In this document: positions 13,055 to 22,594 of the stretch, piece by piece
Position numbering within the stretch: the stretch's first letter is position 1
How the letters are laid out: each line of letters begins with the position of its first letter
Notes under the pieces: model-generated
The model's input: only the letters and a program-made list of their open reading frames with translations
The model's database searches: none
Told to the model about the DNA's origin: nothing
Source of the DNA: Lachnospiraceae bacterium
Lineage (GTDB): Bacteria; Bacillota; Clostridia; Lachnospirales; Lachnospiraceae
NCBI GenBank assembly: GCA_017500935.1
Contig: JAFVXW010000073.1
Span: 1 to 64,000, forward strand
Length of the DNA stretch: 64,000 nucleotides
Direction of reading: 5' to 3'
Program-made: the position numbers and the translations under genes

Positions 13055-15919
13055 ATGAGCGAAAAGAAAATTTGCAGACTCTGTGAAAACTGGTACATAG
13101 ATAAAGATCCTGATAACAATGGCAGGGAAAAAGGGTGGGATGTCCGGATTTCCGAGGCTGCTGTCGGGACAAAAATTCCTTCCATCATTCAGGAAGCTTT
13201 TCCGGACTGCCACGGCGTAGTATTTTACTGGAACCGTTTTGTGCCGGAAATCAACTGTGAAGAGCACGACAGGCTTCTGCTGTGTTTTGGAGCGGCTGAT
13301 TATAAAGCCGATGTATATCTGAACGGTGAATATATTGGCTCTCACGAGGGCGGTGAGACACCGTTTCAATTTGATGTGACTGATAAGGTGAAGATCAAAG
13401 AGGAAAATCTTCTTTCTGTAAGGCTGGTTAACCCTGTAGTGGAGGATATTGACGGACTCAACATCGTAAACATCCCCAACCGCAATAAGATGCCCAAAAT
13501 GACGGCAGGTTCCTGTTCAAACCACGGTGGTCTGTGGGGGGAGGTTGACCTGGTATGTCTGCCGGCACTTTATCTTGAGGATGTTTTTTTAACAGGTGAT
13601 ATTCATACGGGTGAGCTGACTGCTAAAGTGAGTATACAGAATACACAGAGGGATGAAGCCCCGGCATCTTTGGAAGTCAATGTTTACAGCAGATATGGTG
13701 TGAAAGAGAAAGCTGCAGGAGAAAAGGTCAGTTTGCTGGCAAAGGACGGATATTCGGAAAACATAATATCTGTCATTGTACCTGATGTCAAGCTTTGGGA
13801 TATTGATGACCCGAATCTGTACAGGGTAGAGGTGAGCATAAACAGCGAATACGGAAGCCATACGAAGCTTGAAACGTTCGGATTCAGAGAACTGTTGATA
13901 AAAGACGGATATTTTTATTTAAATGACCGTAAGATTTTCCTGAAGAATTCCCATACAGGCAATGCATTTCCTGTAGGACAGGGATATCCTGCGATAAAAG
14001 AGCAGATCAGAAAAGACATGATCATGGCTAAATCTTATGGCTTTAATATGGTCAGAGCGATTGCCGGAATGCTCCGTACAGAACAGCTGGAGGCTGCGGA
14101 TGAGATTGGTCTGATGATCTATGAGGAAAGTTATGCAGGCTGGAATCTTGGAAATGGTTCTTTCCTGCCGGGTAAAGGACTCGACAAGATTGGCGATGAA
14201 GAAAAAATGCTGGAGCGTTTTGATAATAGTGTGATTGAGATGATCAAACGTGACAGAAATCATCCATCGGTGACAATCTGGGGGCTTTTGAATGAAATGA
14301 GCGATCAGTTTCCTGTGACAAAGCATGCCAGAGAATTTTTGCCGAAGCTTAGAAAGATGGATCCTTCCAGACTGGTGTTTTTCAATTCCGGCAGATGGGA
14401 TCAGTATAAGGAGATCGCGTCTGCATCCAATCCTTACTCTGACACCTGGAATGCGGCTATGGGAAGTGATCTGCTTTTCGAAGATGATGACAGCGATATC
14501 AAGCGGGACGGCGTATCTGGAAATATGGGAATAGACAGCGGCGGTGATCTGCATATTTACCCGGAATATCCCCTGAAGGACAGCTATATCAGCTATGTGA
14601 GAAATTATGCGAAAGGATATAAGCCTGCTTACTTTTCAGAAACAGGTATGAGTTCTATCTTCAATGTAATTGAAGAAGCAAAGCACTATGAGCAGTATGG
14701 ATACAGAAAAGATCTGGAGGATTATGTACTGATAAAGAATCAGGCACAACAGCTTGAGCTTGATTGGGAAAGACTGGGATTAAAGAAGGTTTACCCTTAT
14801 GCAGAGATGATGCTTAAGGAAAGTCAGCGGCTCAGCGCAGAAGACAGAAGAAGGATTTTCAATGCAGTCCGTTCCAATCCGCAGTTTGGCGGCTACAGCC
14901 TGACCGGCCTTCTGGACCATGGCTGGTGCGGTGAAGGCTTGTGGAGCCTTTGGAGAAGATTCAAGCCGGAGGTTTATGATGCTGTGTGTGATGGATGGGC
15001 ACCGCTGCGTTTTTGTCTGTTTGCCGGAACGCATGTATACAGCAGCGAAGAATTTGAAATCGAAGCAGTGCTGGCCAATGAATGTGTATTAAAAAAAGGA
15101 ACTTACACAGCCGATTTTGCTGTTACCGGTGATGAAGGTACCATTATGATGTGGAGCGAAAGCTTTGAGATCAAAGATGATTCCTTTGCGGTTCCTGTTA
15201 TGAAAAAAAGGATCCGCCTTGATGTAAAGAGCGGAAAATATTCTCTTATCGCTTATATGAAAGATGCGTCTCCTCTTGGAAATAAGCTGGATTTTTATGT
15301 GACAGACCGAAAGGAGATCAATGCTGACGCTGTGATCGCAGTTTGCGGACTCAAAGAATCCACTGTGAAATTTCTTGAAGAAATGGGAGTGCAGACGAAA
15401 GGTTTCAGCGGTCAGACAGAAGGGCTCATTCTTGCCGGCAAGGTAAATGCTGAAGAAGTCATTGCATTGCACAAAGCAGCAGAAAACGGCGCCAGAGTAT
15501 TCTTTATAGACTGCGAAGCTTTTTATGGTGAAAACAGTGACAATATCAGACTGTTGAAGCTTGCGGACGAGATTACAGTGAAAGAAAATCAGGAATGGCT
15601 CTATCATAAAGAAAGTGTCATGGCAAATCGGGAAGTGTTCAAAGGACTCGGGAGTGGCCTTATGGATCCGAAACGATTCGGTCAGGTGATTTCAATGAAA
15701 TGCATTGAAACCGCGATCAATCCGGACGATGTTGTGTGTCCTGCATTTTACACAGGGTATTATGCATATGATGGTTCTTACGCCTGCGTGCACAATGTGC
15801 TGGGTGTAAACTGCAATAAAGGCAGAATTTACATATCAACGTTAGGAATCGAAGAGAATCTTGGAAAAGAGCCGGCAGCGGATATTCTGCTTAAGAATAT
15901 TGTGGAGTATCTGAAATAA
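13055..15919 (+). CDS. GH2-family glycoside hydrolase (beta-glucuronidase/beta-galactosidase type)
   Basis: Predicted retaining glycosidase of 954 residues with no signal peptide. An N-terminal jelly-roll sugar-binding domain (YLNGEYIGSHEGGETPFQFD, about 90-110) is followed by an Ig-like domain and a TIM barrel. The acid/base is Glu414 in WGLLNEMS and the nucleophile is Glu529 in YFSETGMSS. The barrel is followed by about 300 further residues whose fold I cannot assign. GH2 members act on beta-glucuronides, beta-galactosides or beta-mannosides; I cannot choose among them. The ATG follows AAGGAGAG. Monocistronic, ending at a strong terminator. Confidence 0.85.
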   Translation: MSEKKICRLCENWYIDKDPDNNGREKGWDVRISEAAVGTKIPSIIQEAFPDCHGVVFYWNRFVPEINCEEHDRLLLCFGAADYKADVYLNGEYIGSHEGGETPFQFDVTDKVKIKEENLLSVRLVNPVVEDIDGLNIVNIPNRNKMPKMTAGSCSNHGGLWGEVDLVCLPALYLEDVFLTGDIHTGELTAKVSIQNTQRDEAPASLEVNVYSRYGVKEKAAGEKVSLLAKDGYSENIISVIVPDVKLWDIDDPNLYRVEVSINSEYGSHTKLETFGFRELLIKDGYFYLNDRKIFLKNSHTGNAFPVGQGYPAIKEQIRKDMIMAKSYGFNMVRAIAGMLRTEQLEAADEIGLMIYEESYAGWNLGNGSFLPGKGLDKIGDEEKMLERFDNSVIEMIKRDRNHPSVTIWGLLNEMSDQFPVTKHAREFLPKLRKMDPSRLVFFNSGRWDQYKEIASASNPYSDTWNAAMGSDLLFEDDDSDIKRDGVSGNMGIDSGGDLHIYPEYPLKDSYISYVRNYAKGYKPAYFSETGMSSIFNVIEEAKHYEQYGYRKDLEDYVLIKNQAQQLELDWERLGLKKVYPYAEMMLKESQRLSAEDRRRIFNAVRSNPQFGGYSLTGLLDHGWCGEGLWSLWRRFKPEVYDAVCDGWAPLRFCLFAGTHVYSSEEFEIEAVLANECVLKKGTYTADFAVTGDEGTIMMWSESFEIKDDSFAVPVMKKRIRLDVKSGKYSLIAYMKDASPLGNKLDFYVTDRKEINADAVIAVCGLKESTVKFLEEMGVQTKGFSGQTEGLILAGKVNAEEVIALHKAAENGARVFFIDCEAFYGENSDNIRLLKLADEITVKENQEWLYHKESVMANREVFKGLGSGLMDPKRFGQVISMKCIETAINPDDVVCPAFYTGYYAYDGSYACVHNVLGVNCNKGRIYISTLGIEENLGKEPAADILLKNIVEYLK

Positions 15920-15982
15920 CGGTATCGAATCGAAAAAAATTTATAGAAACATGAAAAAATGGCATAAAAACAATCTGACATG

Positions 15983-16045
15983 AAAAATGATGCTGATATT
16001 TGGGGATTCGTTTGTTGGTTCCTCATAATATCAGCATCATTTTTT
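15983..16045. terminator. bidirectional terminator
   Basis: A perfect 18-bp stem (15983-16000 with 16027-16044) is flanked by A and T runs between the converging GH2 gene and the minus-strand MBL pseudogene. Confidence 0.85.
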
Positions 16046-16072
16046 GTCAGTATAAACTGTGTTAAGCCGGGA

Positions 16073-16781
16073 TCAGCTTAATTGCAGGAATTCAGGAACA
16101 GACAATTTTTGGATCGTAATCTTTCCATGATCAATTTCAAGCATATGGGAACCCTCCCAGTCTTTTATATGGGTTTCAACACCAAGTTCCTGCATCCATT
16201 TTCTTGTTTCCAGCGTAGACCATGGTCCGCTTCCGATTCCCTGGCCATTCAGATTATTATCCCATAACCAGCTTGGTGTGGGCCAAATACATATATGCGG
16301 CCTGATTTCCTCATAAACTTCTTTTTCTGCGCCGCCTTCCCCGTGATGAGCCATTTGTACGATATCCGCATTGAGTTCGCCGGTGCCGCCCCAACGTTTC
16401 AGCAGTTTACGGCCGGCCATGGCGCCCAGGCAGTTTATCCCGTATCTGTGAAAACTCTACAAGTCCCTCTACATTAAATGCTTCCAATCTGTACACCAGT
16501 TCAATTTCAGGAAAATCAAAATAGAGATCACCAAGAGTCCATTCTTTGGCATGGTGTTCGCAAAGTTCCGTAAAAGCACCGATATGGTCAGAATGCCCGT
16601 GCGTCAAAATCCAGCGGTCAATGTGTGGTACAGGACCAGCCAGTGTTTTCAAAAAGGCAAACAAATACTCTGCGTCCTTACGCCAACCACCATCGATTAC
16701 AGTCAGGGTTTTGTCCTGGTGTTGAAGGATGAGGGAGAGAATCGTGTCATCTGTTAATGAATGTAAATAATAAATTTTCAT
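16073..16781 (-). pseudogene. MBL-fold hydrolase (ComEC/Rec2-like), frameshifted
   Basis: Two minus-strand frames make one broken metallo-beta-lactamase-fold protein. The N-terminal part (to about 16420) has the metal motif LTHGHSDHIGAF. The C-terminal part (16073 to about 16420) has DIVQMAHHGEGGAEKEVYEE, typical of the ComEC-like hydrolase class. The frames shift near 16410-16430, and the segment that should carry LFLGD before AGRKLLKRWGG is shortened, suggesting deletion plus frameshift. The start at 16781 is ATG with AGAGGTG just upstream; a GTG nine bases earlier overlaps that ribosome site. A sequencing error cannot be excluded from one read. Confidence 0.75.
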
Positions 16782-16830
16782 CAGTTGCACCTCTTTAGAA
16801 TATGGTACTTATTGTTTTGGGGAAAGTTGA

Positions 16831-17043
16831 TGGATACTGATTATATTTTGCACTAATCAATCTGGAAAGAAAACAGGGAGCTTGTTATTCTTAAACGAAA
16901 AACTGCCTCTGCATGTGGAAACAGTAGATTTTTTGTCGGGTTATGATATACTAAATAATAATGAAAGTATATTCGTTGAACCGTCAGATGACCTTATCTT
17001 TTATGTTAGGCCGATTCATGGAAGGAAAGAGGAAAAGGATTGA
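16831..17043 (+). other. open frame without a start, possible gene remnant
   Basis: Seventy codons are open from 16831 to the stop at 17041-17043, including LPLHVETVDFLSGYDIL and FVEPSDDLIFYVRP. There is no ATG, GTG or TTG with a ribosome site, and I recognise no family. The composition looks protein-like, so it may be the tail of a deleted gene. It otherwise fills the gap before the lipoprotein gene. Confidence 0.25.
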
Positions 17044-17048
17044 GAAAT

Positions 17049-19127
17049 ATGGATAAGAAGTTGAATATCTGCGTATTTGCGCTGGCGCTTTTGCTGCTAG
17101 TGTCGCTTGTCGGGTGCGGTGAGGCTTCCGAAAAAGGAGAGTTTGCCGTCACGCCGGAACAGGAATCTGCTGTGTCCGTATCAACTCTTCCGGAGTCATC
17201 CGCTTCGTCGGAAGAATCTGTGGCTGAGGAAGAAGTGATCCGTGTCAGTACGGCTGGTGAATTTCTCGAGGCGATAGCTCCGGGTGCGGTCATTGAACTC
17301 GCCCCGGGTACCTATAATCTTACAGAGTATCTCCATGAGGTTTCCGATACCGTCTCTGACTATGTTACCCGCAGCTTCACTGACGGCTGGCAGGCAGAGA
17401 TACGTAAGGTCGAGGGACTGACGATTCGCGGGGCAAAGGACGGTAAAGTCGAGGTTGTGGCACAGCCCCGCTATTCTGATGTGCTCTATTTCAATGACTG
17501 TTCCGATATTGTCATTGAGAACATTACCTTTGGCCATACGATTGAGCAGGGAAACTGCGAGGGTGCGGTGTTGGCGTTTGATTACTGCCAAGAAATCAGT
17601 CTTGAAGATCTGGATCTCTATGGCTGCGGCACATATGGTGTGACAGCAGAGCACACGGTGGGCATTGCACTTAAGGACTGCGTGATCCGCGAGTGCAGCT
17701 ACGGTATCGTTGACATGCGCTTATGCAGTGATGCTGTCTTTGAGAACTGCACGTTCAGGGACAACGGAGGTTTCGATATGCTGAGTCTTAGCGGTTCCTT
17801 TATCCGCTTCGAAGGCTGCTCCTTTACCGGGAACGAGGGGAGTGACTTTCTCCCCGCCTACTACCACCACGGCAGCGATAGCGGGGCGCGCTTTGAACGC
17901 TGCAGCTTTGGCCGTTGGGAGAGTCAGCGTCTCAATGAGGAATGGAAGGACCATGGAAGCTTTATAATCGGAAAAGATTGCCAGTTTGAGGTTGTGGCAG
18001 GCAAACGGGTCGTACTTGTCTCCGATATGGAGCAGATGATCGAAAACATTGCTCCGGATACGCAGATTCTGCTTGCCCCGGGCAGATATAATCTGAGCGA
18101 TGCGCTCACCACGCTCTATGCGAGGGAGGGAGAACATTTTAATGAGAGCCGCAAGTTTGTGCGCATCGACGAGGTATACGACGGTCCCGAACTTGTTGTC
18201 ACCGGCGTGAGTGGGCTTTCCATTGCTTCCGCGTCCGGCTTGGCGGCGGATACCGAGATTGTGACTGACCCGCGTTATGCCAACGTTTTGCGTTTTGAAA
18301 ACTGTTCCGATATCGGCATGATGGACCTTACCATGGGGCATAGTGATACCGGCGACTGCGTCGGAGACGTGCTGTACTTTACGCAAACCAGCGACATTGT
18401 ACTCTCTGGGATGGATCTCTACGGCTGCGGTGTTTACGGCATCGGGACAGATGCGTGTGCGCGTCTGGCCTGTTTTGATTCCACGATCCGCGACTGTGAA
18501 AACGGTACGTTGGAGCTCTGCAACGCACAGAGCAGGCAGATGTTCCTCAATTGTGTGATGACCGGCTCCGGCAGCGGGGGCTATTTCAAAGCGTATAACG
18601 ACTCTGACGGCGAATTCTATTTCTACCGCTGCAGCTTCGGTGAAAGGGAGAGCAACAGCTTTGCCTTTGACGATAAGATCATCACCGAGGACTGTATCTG
18701 GTCCGAGATTACCGAGTACCCCGATTATTCCGGAGAATCGGAAGACGACGGTGTGTTCTTTGCTCTGGACACGACGCGTCTTAAGGTCGCCTCATTCGAT
18801 TCCGAGGTTCTGACGGCAGAAATGTATTATGTTCTGTACGAGATCGTTGACAGCAAGTCCGGTGAAGTGAGCTTTGAAACGGGTGACGATGTGAGATTCC
18901 TTACCTTTGAGGAGGATGGCCGCGGATGTTTCTGGACAGATCCTGAAAAAGGACGTCCTTTCAACTATGAGATGGACAGTGCGTATTCCTGTACGATCTC
19001 TTTTGACGATGGCGGTAAGGCATCCTGCGGTCTTTATGCCGATCAGGGCGGAGCTCTGCCGGACAGCCAAGAAGGCTCTGTCTGGCTTGCGCTGTATCTT
19101 GAGGATGAGGTGCTCTGGTGCTACTGA
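17049..19127 (+). CDS. lipoprotein with two tandem right-handed beta-helix domains
   Basis: Predicted surface lipoprotein of 692 residues. A signal segment (residues 5-22) ends in lipobox LVGC with Cys23. A Ser/Glu linker (about 30-70) leads to two homologous right-handed beta-helix domains, about 75-330 and 330-560. Both start with the sequence LAPG(T/R)YNL, share PRY(S/A)(D/N)VL(Y/R)F(N/E)(D/N)CSDI and DLYGCG(T/V)YG, and repeat short turns of the ENCTF/IRDC type. A beta-rich C-terminal domain of about 120 residues follows. Such folds often bind or cleave polysaccharides, but no catalytic set was identified. ATG at 17049 has AAAAGGA nine bases upstream; an in-frame TTG lies at 17040. GC-rich codon use differs from its neighbours. 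Confidence 0.75.
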   Translation: MDKKLNICVFALALLLLVSLVGCGEASEKGEFAVTPEQESAVSVSTLPESSASSEESVAEEEVIRVSTAGEFLEAIAPGAVIELAPGTYNLTEYLHEVSDTVSDYVTRSFTDGWQAEIRKVEGLTIRGAKDGKVEVVAQPRYSDVLYFNDCSDIVIENITFGHTIEQGNCEGAVLAFDYCQEISLEDLDLYGCGTYGVTAEHTVGIALKDCVIRECSYGIVDMRLCSDAVFENCTFRDNGGFDMLSLSGSFIRFEGCSFTGNEGSDFLPAYYHHGSDSGARFERCSFGRWESQRLNEEWKDHGSFIIGKDCQFEVVAGKRVVLVSDMEQMIENIAPDTQILLAPGRYNLSDALTTLYAREGEHFNESRKFVRIDEVYDGPELVVTGVSGLSIASASGLAADTEIVTDPRYANVLRFENCSDIGMMDLTMGHSDTGDCVGDVLYFTQTSDIVLSGMDLYGCGVYGIGTDACARLACFDSTIRDCENGTLELCNAQSRQMFLNCVMTGSGSGGYFKAYNDSDGEFYFYRCSFGERESNSFAFDDKIITEDCIWSEITEYPDYSGESEDDGVFFALDTTRLKVASFDSEVLTAEMYYVLYEIVDSKSGEVSFETGDDVRFLTFEEDGRGCFWTDPEKGRPFNYEMDSAYSCTISFDDGGKASCGLYADQGGALPDSQEGSVWLALYLEDEVLWCY

Positions 19128-19142
19128 GTTGATGGAGAGAGA

Positions 19143-19985
19143 ATGGGTAAGTATTATACGCTGAAATCAGAAAAAATCACTGTGGATGGAACAAAACTTG
19201 AGTTGCTTATTCTGCGTCCTGCAATAAATGCAAAACCTGTGGACAAGACTCCGGGAATACTGTGGATTCATGGCGGAGGTTATGTGACTGGAATGGCAAA
19301 AATGATATATATGTCGAGAGCCATTGACCTTGTTAAAAAATACGGTGCAGTGGTTGTCACACCGGAATATCGTCTTTCCAAACAAGCGCCTTATCCTGCG
19401 GCACTGCAGGATTGTTATGCTGCTTTGATGTATTTAAAAGAACATGCGGAGGAACTGGGGGTCAACAGCAGTCAGATTATGGTTGGCGGTGAAAGTGCTG
19501 GTGGTGGTCTTACAGCAGCTCTTTGTATGTATGCGAGGGACAAAGGTGAGGTAAAAATCGCTTATCAGATGCCGCTGTATCCGATGATAGATAATTTGGA
19601 TACAGATTCTTCCAGAGATAATCATGCCCCTGTCTGGAATACAAAGAGAAATCATAGAGGATGGAAAGCGTATCTTGGTGATTTGTGGGAACTTGGAGAA
19701 AAGGTATCTCCGTATGCTGCCGCTGCAAGACAAACGAATTATGCAGATCTTCCTCCGGCATATACTTTTGTTGGCGATATTGAGCCATTTTATTGTGAAA
19801 CACTTACCTATATTGAGAACTTGAAAAAAGCTGGGGTAGAAGCAAGTGTAGATGTTTATCCAAATTGTTTTCATGCATTTGACATGCTTCTTCCGTTTAA
19901 AAAGGTAAGCAAACAGGCTATTGCAGAGTTTGAAAAACATTACTTGGAGGCATGTGAAAAATACTATGCCAAACAAGATAAATAG
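19143..19985 (+). CDS. alpha/beta hydrolase, hormone-sensitive-lipase-type esterase
   Basis: Cytoplasmic serine hydrolase of 280 residues. HGGG at 43-46 forms the oxyanion hole; Ser118 in GGESAGGG is the nucleophile; the acid is Glu214 or Asp212 in GDIEPF; His244 in FHAF completes the triad. These are hallmarks of the HSL (type IV) esterase family acting on short acyl or acetyl esters. It begins 15 bases after the beta-helix lipoprotein gene on the same strand, so the two may be co-transcribed; a role in removing acetyl groups from glycans would fit but is inferred. Codon use is more AT-rich than the gene before it. Confidence 0.85.
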   Translation: MGKYYTLKSEKITVDGTKLELLILRPAINAKPVDKTPGILWIHGGGYVTGMAKMIYMSRAIDLVKKYGAVVVTPEYRLSKQAPYPAALQDCYAALMYLKEHAEELGVNSSQIMVGGESAGGGLTAALCMYARDKGEVKIAYQMPLYPMIDNLDTDSSRDNHAPVWNTKRNHRGWKAYLGDLWELGEKVSPYAAAARQTNYADLPPAYTFVGDIEPFYCETLTYIENLKKAGVEASVDVYPNCFHAFDMLLPFKKVSKQAIAEFEKHYLEACEKYYAKQDK

Positions 19986-20096
19986 ATGTTGCGTTTTTAG
20001 CCGGATTTACGATTCCTTCATCAACCTTTAGCGGATTATGATGGAGCACGGAGAGCACGGTTACGACAACACAATTAGGTAAAGGATGTCAGAATC

Positions 20097-20813
20097 ATGT
20101 TTTTATGGATACTTGCAGCAATCTGCGCTTTCTTTGTAAAAGGGATAAGCGGATTTGCCAATACATTGGTATTTACAACAATACTAAGTTTCGGAAACAA
20201 TAATATCAATATTTCACCGGTGGAACTGCTTTTGGGATTTCCAAGCAATATTATTTTAGCCTGGAAAGAGCGAAAAGCAATCAGGTGGAATGTTTGCATT
20301 CCGCTGGCGGTATTGGTGATCGCAGGCAGTATTCCCGGCGCATTTTTTTTGAAAAATGCAGATACCGCTATGATCAAGATCATTTTCGGGTTGGTGATCA
20401 TTCTGATCGGTCTGGAAATGTTGTTAAGAGAATTTCAGACAAAGAAGATGAAGCAGTCCAAAGTGATGCTGGGGATTATTGGCATTCTGTCGGGAGTACT
20501 GTGTGGATTATATGGAATTGGTGCCCTGCTCGGTGCTTATATAAGCAGAGTTACCGATGATACCAGCTCCTTTAAAGCCAATTGCTGCGTGGTATTTATC
20601 GTTGATAATACTTTTCGGCTTATTCTTTACAGTTTATGGGGGATCCTGACGTTTGATGTGTTAAAGCAGGCGGCAGTTCTTTTTCCTGCAATGCTTACAG
20701 GGCTGTTTCTTGGAATGTTCAGCGGCAGATTTCTGGATGAAAAAGTTGTGAAAAGAATTGTGGTTATACTGCTGATCTTGTCAGGAGCGGCATTGGTATG
20801 GAATAATATTTAA
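20097..20813 (+). CDS. TauE/SafE-family membrane permease
   Basis: Integral membrane protein of 238 residues with about seven or eight hydrophobic segments and an internal repeat. The N-terminal FVKGISGFANTLVFTTIL and the second-half GLYGIGALLGAYISR match the TauE/SafE (DUF81) pattern. Family members export sulfite, sulfoacetate or other small organic anions; the substrate here is unknown. The ATG has a weak ribosome site (AAAGGATG). It is the first gene of a run of five same-strand genes, 31 bases before the radical SAM gene. Confidence 0.75.
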   Translation: MFLWILAAICAFFVKGISGFANTLVFTTILSFGNNNINISPVELLLGFPSNIILAWKERKAIRWNVCIPLAVLVIAGSIPGAFFLKNADTAMIKIIFGLVIILIGLEMLLREFQTKKMKQSKVMLGIIGILSGVLCGLYGIGALLGAYISRVTDDTSSFKANCCVVFIVDNTFRLILYSLWGILTFDVLKQAAVLFPAMLTGLFLGMFSGRFLDEKVVKRIVVILLILSGAALVWNNI

Positions 20814-20844
20814 AAAAGATACGGGTAACAGAGAGGTACGCGTT

Positions 20845-21870
20845 ATGAATAAAAAGGCACTGTTTTTAAATGTAGATATGTATGGCTGCCCCAATCGGTG
20901 CAGACACTGTTGGCTGGGACACATGCCGAATACAAAAATGGACGATGCTGCTGATGAGTGGATTGCAGCATATTTCAGACCGTATTTTGATAAAATCAGT
21001 TTTTACAGCTGGCTGCGGGAACCGGATTTCTGTGATGATTACAGGCAGCGCTGGGAAAAAGATAAACAATTGTCTGTTTTGGCAGAACCGGAGAGATTTG
21101 AGCTGGCAAGCTTCTGGCGTCTGGTCAGAGATCCGGAATATGTAACATTCTTAAAGGAAGTTAAAGTCCGGGTAGTGCAGCTGACATTCTTTGGATTGGA
21201 AGCAATGACAGATAAATATGTCGGGCGCTCCGGAGCATTCAGAGAATTGCTGCAGGCAACAGAGATTTTACTTGAGAATGAGATTGCGCCCCGCTGGCAG
21301 GCATTTATAAATGAGGAAAACAAAGATGAAATTATTGCGCTGCTGCATCTGAGCAGAGAATTGCATTTGGCGGAGCGATGCGCGAAATTCGGTGCGGAAT
21401 TCAAATTTTTTGTACATAGCGGAAGCTGTGACGGTGAAAACCGTAAACAGTATCCTGTCTGGATCGAAAAAGGTCACATACCGGAAGAACTGAAGCCGTA
21501 TTATTTAAAATACGATGAGCTGCTTACAGAAAAAGAATGCTGTGAAATGCTGAAAGAAGATGAAACAGCGCATATCCGGCATAATGAGGATGAGATCATC
21601 CTTCTGATCTCCAATACCTATGATGTTTTTTTCAATTTTACCCATATGTCGCAAGAATGGAAAATCGGCAATATGAAAACGGATGAACCGGCAGAGCTGG
21701 TGCGCAGAATTGTGGAAGAAGATACGCCGGCATTGAATCTGTCCAGAAAAGTGAGCATGAAGGAATTGGTTTTGCGGTATGGGGATTTCAATTCCAATAA
21801 AGTGTTTGAATTGGGCGATTACAAGGACTATCTTTTGAATCGGTATCTGGAAGATTCCGGCAGATACTAA
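20845..21870 (+). CDS. radical SAM domain protein of unknown role
   Basis: A 341-residue protein with Cys15-x3-Cys19-x2-Cys22 (YGCPNRCRHCW) at the N-terminus, the spacing that ligates the 4Fe-4S cluster in radical SAM enzymes. The remainder is alpha/beta with no SPASM cysteine set that I can see; a C-terminal EWKIGNM resembles the cofactor-proximal part of peptide-modifying members. No small precursor peptide was found beside it. The next gene encodes an MBL hydrolase 15 bases downstream. The substrate cannot be named; the N-terminal flank does not resemble glycyl-radical activases. Confidence 0.75.
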   Translation: MNKKALFLNVDMYGCPNRCRHCWLGHMPNTKMDDAADEWIAAYFRPYFDKISFYSWLREPDFCDDYRQRWEKDKQLSVLAEPERFELASFWRLVRDPEYVTFLKEVKVRVVQLTFFGLEAMTDKYVGRSGAFRELLQATEILLENEIAPRWQAFINEENKDEIIALLHLSRELHLAERCAKFGAEFKFFVHSGSCDGENRKQYPVWIEKGHIPEELKPYYLKYDELLTEKECCEMLKEDETAHIRHNEDEIILLISNTYDVFFNFTHMSQEWKIGNMKTDEPAELVRRIVEEDTPALNLSRKVSMKELVLRYGDFNSNKVFELGDYKDYLLNRYLEDSGRY

Positions 21871-21885
21871 AAGGGGGAAATGTAA

Positions 21886-22593
21886 ATGCATACCACTTAC
21901 ATCGGGCACAGCGGGTTTTTAGTGGAAACGGCGGCATGCTATTATTTGTTTGACTATTATCAGGGGACTTTGCCGCAGCTTGATTGCGGCAAAACCATTC
22001 TGGTATTTGCAAGTCACGCACATCAGGATCATTATAATCCGGAGATTTTTAAAATCTTAAAATCCATGGGCATGCAGCAGATTACAGCGGTTTTATCCAA
22101 GGATATTCCAACCAAAAAATATCCGCAGGATATCGCATGCATGAAGGTGACTTTCTATCAGAACTATGAGCTGCCCTGCGATACAGTGCTGCACACGCTG
22201 CTTTCCACGGATGAAGGTGTGGCTTTTCTTCTGCAGTGTCCGGAGGGGGCGATTTATCATGCGGGAGATTTAAACGACTGGGCATGGGACGGAGAACCTG
22301 AGCAGGATAACCGGCAGATGACAGGAAGCTATCGGCATGAGATCGATCTTTTGAAAACGTATCAGAAAGAATTTCTGGAGGGGCGTCCGATAGATCTTGC
22401 ATTTGTACCTCTGGATCCCAGACAGGAACAATATTATGCCGGCGGCATGCTTTACTTTTTAAAGAAAATAAAGGCTGCAGAAGTCTATCCCATGCATTTT
22501 TGGGAACAGCCGGAGATCATTGATCAGTTTTTAAATGAGTATCCGGAATATAGGCAGCTTATTCAAAGAAATTTTATAAACAGGAGGAGTTAA
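21886..22593 (+). CDS. MBL-fold metallohydrolase
   Basis: A 235-residue metallo-beta-lactamase-fold protein. The metal motif is FASHAHQDHY with His44, His46, Asp48 and His49; a later IYHAGDLNDW supplies a further histidine and aspartate. The N-terminal YIGHSGFLVET is typical of the UlaG/YcbL-like branch acting on small ester or lactone substrates, but no reaction can be assigned. The ATG follows AAGGGGGAAA. It sits 15 bases after the radical SAM gene, and its last codons contain the ribosome site of the next gene. Confidence 0.8.
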   Translation: MHTTYIGHSGFLVETAACYYLFDYYQGTLPQLDCGKTILVFASHAHQDHYNPEIFKILKSMGMQQITAVLSKDIPTKKYPQDIACMKVTFYQNYELPCDTVLHTLLSTDEGVAFLLQCPEGAIYHAGDLNDWAWDGEPEQDNRQMTGSYRHEIDLLKTYQKEFLEGRPIDLAFVPLDPRQEQYYAGGMLYFLKKIKAAEVYPMHFWEQPEIIDQFLNEYPEYRQLIQRNFINRRS

Positions 22594-22594
22594 G

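Noticed and set aside
20845-21870. The radical SAM protein as activase of the glycyl radical enzyme
   Set aside because: It is 15 kb away and the sequence around its cysteines does not resemble that of activases.
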